From the NCBI GenBank assembly GCA_900553345.1, contig USDE01000089.1, positions 1 through 6,171 of the forward strand: a stretch of 6,171 bases of DNA, written 5' to 3'. Source of the stretch: an uncultured Collinsella sp. (GTDB lineage: Bacteria; Actinomycetota; Coriobacteriia; Coriobacteriales; Coriobacteriaceae). Both the position numbers and the translations under genes were made by a program. The notes beneath the pieces were generated by a model. It saw only the letters and a program-made list of their open reading frames with translations. It was not told where the DNA came from and searched no databases. Below, piece after piece: positions 1 to 5,642 of this stretch. Within the stretch, counting starts at the first letter, position 1; each line of letters begins with the position of its first letter.

Positions 1-425
1 GGGCAGGCCGTCAGGTCCTGTCCATTACAGAAAAGGGCTACGGCAAGCGCACGAAGATCGAGGAATACCCCGAGCATCATCGCGGCGGCCAGGGCGTCTA
101 CACTATCCAAATGACCGAGCGCAAGGGCAACCTCGCGGCCATGAAGACGGTGGGCCCACAGCACGAGCTGTTCATCGTGACGGAGGGCGCGACGGTCATT
201 CGCGTCAAGACCGACGAGATCAGCCAAACCGGCCGCGCCACCCAAGGCGTCAAGATGATGACCGTGGACGACAGCGACCGCGTATGCGCCGTAGCCCGCA
301 TGACAGCCGCCAAGGAAAAGCCCGAGGGCGAAGGTGCGGAGGATGCAGCTGCAACTAGCACCGAGGAAGCCCCCATCGATCTAGGCGACGGCAACGACAT
401 ACCAGAGGATCTCCTAGACGAGTAA
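1..425 (+). CDS. gyrA: DNA gyrase subunit A, C-terminal end (partial)
   Basis: This is the 3' end of the gyrase A subunit, which with GyrB introduces negative supercoils using ATP. The frame is open from base 3 and gives about 140 residues ending in TAA at 423-425. What is visible is the end of the C-terminal DNA-wrapping beta-pinwheel. Blade-type motifs are VLSITEKGYGKRT followed by EEYPEHHRGGQGV, then ELFIVTEGATVIRVK and the well-conserved ISQTGRATQGVKMM. The breakage-reunion domain with the catalytic tyrosine lies outside the window. After the last blade there is a tail of roughly 40 residues rich in Glu, Asp and Ala (for example EKPEGEGAEDAAA, ending IPEDLLDE). Acidic GyrA tails of this type modulate wrapping and supercoiling in some bacteria. 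ParC is the main alternative, but the GRATQGV sequence and the tail fit GyrA better. A strong terminator follows 40 bases after the stop, so gyrA is the last gene of its transcript. Confidence 0.93.
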   Translation, partial: AGRQVLSITEKGYGKRTKIEEYPEHHRGGQGVYTIQMTERKGNLAAMKTVGPQHELFIVTEGATVIRVKTDEISQTGRATQGVKMMTVDDSDRVCAVARMTAAKEKPEGEGAEDAAATSTEEAPIDLGDGNDIPEDLLDE

Positions 426-465
426 GAGGAACCAGCTGGTAGAAAATATCAGACCCCATATATCG

Positions 466-499
466 GCGGTCGGCGCACCTGCGCGCCGACCGCTTTTTT
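466..499 (+). terminator. Intrinsic terminator of gyrA
   Basis: A perfect 11-bp GC-rich stem pairs 466-476 (GCGGTCGGCGC) with 483-493 (GCGCCGACCGC) around a 6-base loop (ACCTGC). It is followed directly by six T residues (494-499). This is a textbook rho-independent terminator for + strand transcription, 40 bases after the gyrA stop. There is no T tract on the - strand side, so it should act in one direction. Confidence 0.92.
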
Positions 500-696
500 G
501 ACAACCTTGGACCCGTGCCCGCCGGGTGGGCGAGATGGGTTAGGTTTGCTGCTCGGACAATCCTGCGCAAGACGAAGGCCACATTAAGTGGCCTTCTTTG
601 CGTGCGGAACTCGCGATGACCTTAATATATTTCTCCGGCCCTCCGCCGTGCTCGGGAGACGACACGTTGATGTCTGCTTAACTCTGCTCGTTCAGG
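500..696. other. Convergent intergenic region, no gene seen
   Basis: This stretch lies between the gyrA terminator and the end of the convergent phosphatase gene. Apart from the hairpin at 574-596 I see no coding sequence with a ribosome binding site, no tRNA-like or repeat structure, and no convincing promoter. An AT-rich patch (TTAATATATTT, about 622-632) stands out from the GC-rich surroundings but has no matching -35 element that I can defend. Confidence 0.6.
574..596. terminator. Hairpin, probable bidirectional terminator
   Basis: A perfect 9-bp stem pairs 574-582 (GAAGGCCAC) with 588-596 (GTGGCCTTC) around an ATTAA loop. An outer set of complementary bases (CGCAA at 566-570 with TTGCG at 598-602) extends the structure across a small internal loop. 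It sits about 100 bases downstream of the - strand phosphatase and 75 bases beyond the gyrA terminator. It probably ends the phosphatase/CDF transcript and backs up gyrA termination. The T tracts are short and interrupted on both sides (TCTTT on +, GTCTT on -), so its strength is uncertain. Confidence 0.6.
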
Positions 697-1323
697 CTAA
701 TGACTTTGTTGAGGGTCCACTATTTGCTGGAGGGTGAACTTACATTGCATTGGCTCGCCTTCTGCTTGTGGCTTTGCCTCATAAAAATCGAAGATCATGA
801 TGGCGCAGTTGGGGAGTTTTGCTGGGAGCTCGAAGCCCTCTGGAGCTGCAGCCTTGATGAATTGGCGGCTGGCGCTGCCGTGGCTTACTGCTAGGAGGGT
901 TTCGATGCCCTCGGAGCCCATGATATTGGTGAGGGTGGCTACCATGCGTTCTTGTAACGCTTTGCTTCCCTCTCCTCCGAAGGGGACCAGGTCCTCGCCC
1001 GGATCCCAGACGTCGGTGGGCAGGGCGTCGTGGGGGCCTTCTTCGAAGGTGCCGTAGCAGCGCTCGATGATGCCTTCGCAGGACTCGACTGCTGCGTCCG
1101 GGCCGAGGAGCTCGGTTGCGACGAGGCCTGCCGTGGCCATGGCTCGGCCCAAAGGTGAGGAGACCACTTTGTCGGGGACGACGTTGTGGGCTTTGAGCCA
1201 TGCGGCTGCCATTCCCGCTTGTTTGCGGCCCAGGTCGGTCAAAGGTGAATCGCAGCGGCCCTGGACCAGCTTTTTGACGTTGAATTCCGTCTGGCCGTGA
1301 CGGAGTAGATAGAGACGCTTCAT
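697..1323 (-). CDS. Histidine phosphatase family protein (phosphoglycerate mutase-like)
   Basis: This is a 208-residue cytoplasmic protein of the histidine phosphatase (PGAM/CobC-like) superfamily, which moves or hydrolyses phosphate through a phospho-histidine intermediate. The N-terminus carries the diagnostic motif LLRHGQTEFN, with the nucleophile expected at His9 and phosphate-binding Arg8. The rest of the pocket is visible: Arg60 in SSPLGRAMATA, the proposed general acid Glu87 in IIERCYGTFEEG, and His148 in AVSHGSASR. The length is typical for single-domain phosphatases of the family. The ATG at 1323 is well supported by AAGGGGAG (1327-1334) just upstream. It begins 39 bases after the CDF gene and is probably co-transcribed with it. 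The substrate cannot be read from the sequence: candidates include sugar phosphates, phosphoglycerate and cobalamin or nucleotide-pathway phosphates. A true cofactor-dependent phosphoglycerate mutase is less likely because the protein is shorter than those enzymes. Confidence 0.9.
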   Translation of the reverse strand: MKRLYLLRHGQTEFNVKKLVQGRCDSPLTDLGRKQAGMAAAWLKAHNVVPDKVVSSPLGRAMATAGLVATELLGPDAAVESCEGIIERCYGTFEEGPHDALPTDVWDPGEDLVPFGGEGSKALQERMVATLTNIMGSEGIETLLAVSHGSASRQFIKAAAPEGFELPAKLPNCAIMIFDFYEAKPQAEGEPMQCKFTLQQIVDPQQSH

Positions 1324-1362
1324 GCTCTCCCCTTCTGCTTCAGTTACCTTGCCGGCACAGCC

Positions 1363-2445
1363 CTACTCGTGGGTATGCCCTACGTAGTCTTCGTCGATCG
1401 TAATCTTGGCAATCGACTTGGGGTATTCCGACTCGACCCGTTTCGCCAACTCGTGCTTTAGGTCCTCGGCGCTCATTCGCAGATCCGAGGGTCGCACGCA
1501 GTCAAAGATCACATTGGTGTGCGTGGGGCCCGGCACGCAACGCAGATCGTGAATCGAAAGGCGGCTATCGATCTCTTGGACCATGGCGTTGATGCGCAGG
1601 CGCATGCTCGCCACCTTTGAATCGTCGGTCACGATGGGATCGTAATGGAGCGTGACGATCATGCCATCCTCGTCCCTAAACGACTGCTCGATGTTATCGA
1701 GCGTGTCGTGACTTTCCAGCGGGCTGGCCTCGGCCGCCATCTCGGCGTGCGCACTTGCGAACTTCCTGCCCGGGCCATAGTCGTGAACCATTAGGTCATG
1801 AACGCCCAAAACGCCGGGGTAGCTCATGATCTTGTCTCGGATGTGCTTGACCAACTTGGGATCGGGCGCCTGGCCCAAAAGCGGGCTCACCGTATCTTGA
1901 ATAAGCTCAAAGCCGCTCCAGCCAATATAGGCGCCAACGGCAAGTCCAACCCAGGCATCAAGATTGATATGCGTCACCTGGGAAACAATCGCGCACGCCA
2001 GCACAGCACCCGTGGCAAGAACATCGTTCTTGGAATCCTGAGCGGTCGCATGCAGCGTCTCGGACTCAATGCGGTCACCGAGCTTTTGGTTGAGGGCCGC
2101 CATCCAGAGCTTTACGGCCATCGAAAGCACTAGAACTGCCACCAGGGCAAGCGAAAACTCGACAGGCTCGGGGTGGATGACGCGTTCAACCGAGGACTTC
2201 ACCAACTCAACGCCAATCAGCAGCACGAGCGCCGCCACGACCAGACCCGAGAGATACTCATAGCGACCGTGGCCGTAAGGATGCTCGGGGTCGGCCGGCT
2301 TGCTCGCCAGCTTAAAGCCCAGCACGCTCACGATATTCGAGCTGGCATCGGACAAGTTGTTCATGGCGTCCGCCACAATCGAAACCGATCCCGACAGCAC
2401 GCCAATTGCGCCCTTCGCAGCACAAAGTGCAACATTAGAATACAC
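1363..2445 (-). CDS. Cation diffusion facilitator (CDF) family metal transporter, 5' end disturbed
   Basis: As read, this is a 360-residue inner-membrane exporter of divalent cations (Mn, Zn, Fe or similar) that works as a proton antiporter and usually as a dimer. Helix 2 carries SIVADAMNNLSDASSN (Asp26, Asn30, Asp33). Helix 5 carries the second half of the metal site in ATAQDSKNDV (Asp137, Asp141). PADPEHPYGHGRYEYLSGLV, a family hallmark, lies between helices 2 and 3. Hydrophobic segments fall near residues 3-20, 22-46, 65-87, 97-117, 138-157 and 162-186. The cytoplasmic domain follows, with YPGVLGVHDLMVHDYGPGR and a His/Asp-rich stretch, then an additional C-terminal region ending in GHTHE. 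The only available start in this frame is a GTG at 2445 with no clear Shine-Dalgarno, and it cuts into helix 1. Family-like N-terminal sequence sits just upstream in another frame, so the gene appears frameshifted (see 2446-2513). The exact metal is not determined; the Asp-rich sites would suit Mn. Confidence 0.88.
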   Translation of the reverse strand: MYSNVALCAAKGAIGVLSGSVSIVADAMNNLSDASSNIVSVLGFKLASKPADPEHPYGHGRYEYLSGLVVAALVLLIGVELVKSSVERVIHPEPVEFSLALVAVLVLSMAVKLWMAALNQKLGDRIESETLHATAQDSKNDVLATGAVLACAIVSQVTHINLDAWVGLAVGAYIGWSGFELIQDTVSPLLGQAPDPKLVKHIRDKIMSYPGVLGVHDLMVHDYGPGRKFASAHAEMAAEASPLESHDTLDNIEQSFRDEDGMIVTLHYDPIVTDDSKVASMRLRINAMVQEIDSRLSIHDLRCVPGPTHTNVIFDCVRPSDLRMSAEDLKHELAKRVESEYPKSIAKITIDEDYVGHTHE

Positions 2446-2513
2446 ACCACGCCCGTCAGCGTGCCCACGCGCGCACGGTCACCCTGCGCACGACGAACAA
2501 TCCACTCGACCAT
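2446..2513 (-). pseudogene. Displaced 5' end of the CDF gene (out of frame)
   Basis: The ATG at 2513 begins the peptide MVEWIVRRAQGDRARVGTLT followed by GVV. It resembles the usual start of this CDF group, where a basic segment and an (R)xGxLxG(V/A)VGI sequence lead into helix 1. A G-rich stretch (2523-2527) lies 9 bases upstream as a possible ribosome binding site. The frame continues only to a TGA at 2361-2363, giving a 50-residue product that loses family resemblance after about residue 23. The main CDF frame takes over at about 2445. ATG 2513 and GTG 2445 differ by 68 bases, so a net gain of one base (or one plus a multiple of three) near 2436-2447 would restore a single reading frame of about 380 residues. 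This could be a real inactivating or truncating mutation or an assembly error. Confidence 0.7.
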
Positions 2514-2565
2514 CTATATCCGCCCCCACGGCACTACCCATATATCTATTGCTCAAACGGATTGT

Positions 2566-2594
2566 AGTGTAGCCACTTTGTCCCCCAGATACAA
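2566..2594 (-). promoter_or_regulatory. Candidate sigma-70-type promoter for the CDF/phosphatase unit
   Basis: On the - strand, TTGTAT (2594-2589) is followed after exactly 17 bases by TACACT (2571-2566). These match the vegetative -35 and -10 consensus at 3 of 6 and 4 of 6 positions. Initiation would fall about 45 bases upstream of the ATG at 2513. The -35 element is the tail of the terminator that ends the upstream operon, so the two signals abut. Evidence is by pattern and position only. Confidence 0.4.
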
Positions 2595-2624
2595 AAGGCC
2601 GCAACCCACACGAGCCGCGGCCTT
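2591..2624 (-). terminator. Intrinsic terminator of the acc-EIIC operon
   Basis: On the - strand a perfect 8-bp stem, AAGGCCGC (2624-2617) with GCGGCCTT (2602-2595), encloses a 14-base loop. It is followed by further T residues (the transcript reads CCTTTTGTAT). It lies 38 bases after the EIIC stop codon, which is where the long - strand operon would be expected to end. The U tract is short and broken by a G, so termination may be partial, allowing some read-through into the CDF gene. Confidence 0.72.
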
Positions 2625-2662
2625 GGAACATGACAATGGAATCGTCCTTTTGTCGCACAGGT

Positions 2663-3877
2663 CTATGCGCTTGCTTCAGCAGCGCTCACCATCGTTTCGG
2701 GCGAATCGGCTTCGTCTTCTGCCGTCTGCTCCTTCGTCGGCACCACGCCAAAGCAGTAGCTCAGCGCCGCAGACACCGCAAATGCCGTGCCGCCGGCAGC
2801 GCAGCACCACAGCAGGTTCGAAATACCGCCCGTGGCAAAGCCAATGACCATGAGGACATTCGTCATGCCGATGGTATAGGCCGTAACGTGGCCCACGGCC
2901 GCAACAAGGCCTCCGACGGCGCCGCCAATGGCCATGCACGTCAGGCACCTGCCATATTTAAAGCCGCAACCGTACAGCGCCGGCTCGCTTACGCCGCCAA
3001 GCACGCCCGAGATTGAATAGCCCAGCATGAGCGCCTTCTCGTCCTTATTCGCAATGCGAAGCGCAGCGCCAAAGGGCATGCCCCAAACAGCGAACGTTGC
3101 CATTGTCGCGGCGATCAGGATGCACGAATCCGTTCCCACACTCATAAACTGCGCGTACGCAAGCGATAGGACAACATTGCTGACGCCCGCGATCTTTAGG
3201 AACTCCCAGCCAGCGGCAAGCCCCATGAGCGTGAGCAGCGACACGATGCCACCGGAATTGCCAAGCATAAACATAAGCTGGCCCAACAGCATGCCCAGAT
3301 AGCTGCCCGCCGGCGCCGTAATGCACAGCGAAACCGGAACCATGACAAGCATGGTTGCAAACGGAACGAACGAAAACGCCACGGCCTTGGGGATAACGCG
3401 CTGAAAGAAACACTCCACTCGCCATAGCACGGGCACCGAGATGAGAACCGGAATAACAGTCGTCGTGTAATCGTTGACCGGCGCGGGAAGCAGACCATAC
3501 ACGGAAGTCATCGATGCCCCCGTCGTCGAGGCGGCATCAACGAGCTTAAGCAGATCGGGTGCAATCAATACGCCGCCCAGCATCATGCCCAGCTGCTCCG
3601 AGCAACCGAGCTGGCGGGCGGCCGCCCAACCAAGATAAATGGGCAAAAAGTAGTAGCCGGCGTTATAGAGCCAACTGTAGAACAGGCGATGGATTTCGGA
3701 ATCGGCAGACCACAGGCCCAGCATGCCCTCGCCCATAATGACGGCGACGGTGCGGAACAACGCCGCGCAGACAATAAACGGCAGCGCCGACATCATGCTT
3801 TTGGACAGATAGTCCACCACGGCCATGGCGTTTGATGAAACCGTCGTTGCAAACGTGGTGTTGGAAACTTGTGACAT
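2663..3877 (-). CDS. PTS sugar transporter EIIC component, stand-alone
   Basis: This 404-residue integral membrane protein belongs to the glucose/beta-glucoside superfamily of PTS permeases. These carry a sugar across the membrane while EIIB phosphorylates it. Three signatures support the call: YFLPIYLGWAAARQLG with LGGVLIAPDL near residues 77-109, YTTTVIPVLISV near 137-148, and the sugar-site loop GVSEPALYG near 295-303 (the equivalent of GITEPAIYG in BglP-type proteins, with Glu298). Around ten hydrophobic segments span residues 25-380. The C-terminal 25 residues are acidic and soluble. There is no EIIB domain with its phospho-cysteine and no EIIA domain, so partner domains must be encoded elsewhere. 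I chose ATG 3877, preceded by AAAGG with 6-base spacing. ATG 3901 (8 residues longer) also has a good site, and longer in-frame extensions run into accDA. The gene starts 40 bases after accDA and is probably in its operon. The sugar cannot be assigned. Confidence 0.86.
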   Translation of the reverse strand: MSQVSNTTFATTVSSNAMAVVDYLSKSMMSALPFIVCAALFRTVAVIMGEGMLGLWSADSEIHRLFYSWLYNAGYYFLPIYLGWAAARQLGCSEQLGMMLGGVLIAPDLLKLVDAASTTGASMTSVYGLLPAPVNDYTTTVIPVLISVPVLWRVECFFQRVIPKAVAFSFVPFATMLVMVPVSLCITAPAGSYLGMLLGQLMFMLGNSGGIVSLLTLMGLAAGWEFLKIAGVSNVVLSLAYAQFMSVGTDSCILIAATMATFAVWGMPFGAALRIANKDEKALMLGYSISGVLGGVSEPALYGCGFKYGRCLTCMAIGGAVGGLVAAVGHVTAYTIGMTNVLMVIGFATGGISNLLWCCAAGGTAFAVSAALSYCFGVVPTKEQTAEDEADSPETMVSAAEASA

Positions 3878-3917
3878 GGAACGCCTTTCCCAATGTGACA
3901 TGCGGGCTGCCCCTTTG
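3878..3917 (-). promoter_or_regulatory. Two competing ribosome binding sites for EIIC
   Basis: The gap between the accDA stop and EIIC holds two start signals in the same frame. AAAGG (3884-3888) lies 6 bases before ATG 3877. AAAGGGG (3910-3916) lies 8 bases before ATG 3901 and begins right next to the accDA TGA (3918-3920). The peptide between the two starts (MSHWERRS) looks like a translated ribosome binding region, which favours 3877, but the upstream site is the stronger one. The closeness to the accDA stop would allow reinitiation by ribosomes finishing accDA. Confidence 0.5.
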
Positions 3918-5642
3918 TCACATCGTGCGGTACTGACCGATTGCGCGGTACTTTTCGTAGCGGAGGTTTGTGAGGGTCGCCTCGTCGAGCTGCCCAAGCG
4001 TATCGAAGGCATCAAATGCCGAGGACATGACGGCACCGGCGATCTCCTCATGCGACAGGCCCCTATCGTCAACAATGCCGTCGATGATGCCGAGCGCCAA
4101 CAGATCGGGAGCCGTGAGCTTCAGCGCCTCGGCGGCCTCATTCGCGCGGTCGGTATCCTTCCACAGGATCGACGCACAGGCCTCGGGGCTCACGACCGAA
4201 TAGGCCGAGCTCGAGAGCATCAGGATGCGGTCGGCCACGGATAGCGCCAGCGCGCCACCAGAGCCGCCCTCGCCTGTCACCACCGAGACAATCGGCGTCT
4301 TAAGGCCGCTCATCTCCATGAGATTCTGGGCAATCGCCTCGCCCTGGCCGCGCTCCTCGGCACCGATGCCGCAAAACGCGCCCGAAGTATCGACCAGGCA
4401 CAGAACCGGTCGACCAAACTTTTCGGCCTGGCGCATAAGGCGACGCGCTTTGCGGTAGCCCTCGGGATGTGCCATGCCAAAGTTGCGGCGCATGCGCTCT
4501 TTGGTCGTGGTGCCGCGCTCGATGGCGATGACCGTTACGGGGCGCCCGTCTTTCCAGCCAATGCCACCCACCACGGCGGCGTCATCACCAAAGTAACGGT
4601 CGCCATGCAGCTCCACAAATCCGTCCAAGCCCAGCGAGATCATCTCGCCCGCCGTGGCACGATCTGCCGAGCGGGTCTGCTTGACAATCTCGAGCGCGGT
4701 TTTTGGTGGCGCCGAGCGCTTAAACAAGTGTCCCAGCTTTTTGCCGCGGCGACCCGTATGCACGATTTCATGCGGTGCCCCCAGGCCGGGCGCGTGCCCT
4801 TCGTGCAGCGCCAGCAGCTCGCCTACCGTGAGCGCAATCTCGCCACGCGGAACAACGGCATCGCAAAAGCCGTGCTCCATTAAAAACTCGGAGCGCTGGA
4901 ATCCCTTGGGCAGTCGCTTGTGCATGTTCTGCTCGATCACGCGCGGGCCGGCAAATGCCGTCAGGGCATCGGGCTCGGCCAGGATAATGTCACCCTCCAT
5001 GGCAAAGCTCGCGGTTACACCTCCGGTCGTGGGGTCGGTGAGCACCGTGATATACAGGCCGCCCGCCTCGCTGTGGCGCCTAACCGCCGCAGAAATCTTG
5101 GCCATCTGCATAAGCGAGGTCACGCCCTCTTGCATGCGCGCACCGCCCGAAACGGTAAAGCCGACAACTGGCAATCCCAGCTCGGTCGCACGCTCAAATG
5201 CGCGACAGATCTTCTCGCCCACCACGGAGCCCATCGAGCCCATCATAAAGTTGGCGTCCATAAAGAAGAGCGCCGTATCGCAACCGCAGATTTTGCCCTT
5301 GCCGCACACAACGGCATCGCGCTCGCCCGAACGCTCGCTCACGCTCTTGAGCTTGTCGGCATAGCTGGGAAACGAGAGGAAATCCTCCGACGCCAGATTG
5401 GCATCCCATTCCTCAAACGTTCCCTCGTCGACCGTCATGCGCATGCGCGCGCGACCGCTCACGCGAAAGTGTTTGCCGCAACGAGGGCAGACCTCGAGGT
5501 TGTCGTGCAGGCGTGCCTCATCGATCACACGACGGCACTCCGGGCACTTGATAAACACGTGGCGCGCGGGAAACTCGGCGCACGACTCGGTCATCGGCCC
5601 CTCGAGGACGTTGACCGTCTTCGCTTTTCTATTCATCAGCAT
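3918..5642 (-). CDS. accDA: Acetyl-CoA carboxylase carboxyltransferase, fused beta-alpha subunits (AccD-AccA)
   Basis: This 574-residue cytoplasmic enzyme transfers the carboxyl group from carboxybiotin to acetyl-CoA, making malonyl-CoA for fatty acid synthesis. Residues 28 to about 283 are AccD. They include a zinc ribbon with four cysteines (Cys33, Cys36, Cys52, Cys55 in CPEC and CPRC) and the crotonase-like core with FTVSGGARMQEG (162-173) and TDPTTGGVTASFA (202-214). After a short basic linker (about 284-315), AccA follows to the end, with ELHGDRYFGDDAAVVGG (344-360), RRNFGMAHPEGYRKA (385-399), GAEERGQGEAIAQN (427-440), GEGGSGGALALSVADR (457-472) and SPEACASILWK (485-495). In E. coli these are two separate proteins. 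No stop or frameshift separates the halves, so the fusion is genuine in this sequence. The ATG at 5642 overlaps the end of accC by 14 bases, and an ATG at 5636 is equally possible. The ribosome binding site is weak, suggesting translational coupling. Confidence 0.94.
   Translation of the reverse strand: MLMNRKAKTVNVLEGPMTESCAEFPARHVFIKCPECRRVIDEARLHDNLEVCPRCGKHFRVSGRARMRMTVDEGTFEEWDANLASEDFLSFPSYADKLKSVSERSGERDAVVCGKGKICGCDTALFFMDANFMMGSMGSVVGEKICRAFERATELGLPVVGFTVSGGARMQEGVTSLMQMAKISAAVRRHSEAGGLYITVLTDPTTGGVTASFAMEGDIILAEPDALTAFAGPRVIEQNMHKRLPKGFQRSEFLMEHGFCDAVVPRGEIALTVGELLALHEGHAPGLGAPHEIVHTGRRGKKLGHLFKRSAPPKTALEIVKQTRSADRATAGEMISLGLDGFVELHGDRYFGDDAAVVGGIGWKDGRPVTVIAIERGTTTKERMRRNFGMAHPEGYRKARRLMRQAEKFGRPVLCLVDTSGAFCGIGAEERGQGEAIAQNLMEMSGLKTPIVSVVTGEGGSGGALALSVADRILMLSSSAYSVVSPEACASILWKDTDRANEAAEALKLTAPDLLALGIIDGIVDDRGLSHEEIAGAVMSSAFDAFDTLGQLDEATLTNLRYEKYRAIGQYRTM

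Noticed and set aside
355..582. A 75-codon - strand open frame overlapping the gyrA end and its terminator
   Set aside because: It is Arg/Cys-rich, runs through the perfect terminator hairpin, has no recognizable domain, and lies partly antisense to gyrA.
466..602. Possible structured RNA or riboswitch in the convergent intergenic region
   Set aside because: The two hairpins are explained as terminators, there is no promoter, and the region is downstream of genes on both sides rather than in a 5' leader.
2173..2847. A 224-codon + strand open frame across the CDF start, the intergenic region and the EIIC end
   Set aside because: Its low-complexity Arg/Ser/Pro composition, lack of a ribosome binding site, and passage through two - strand genes and a terminator mark it as a chance open frame.
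3878..4075. A longer version of the EIIC protein starting at an ATG at 4075 inside accDA
   Set aside because: The extra residues are Ser/Arg/Pro-rich, unlike any PTS permease N-terminus. They lie antiparallel to nothing but directly over the conserved AccA C-terminus in another frame. Start sites with good ribosome binding sequences exist at 3901 and 3877.
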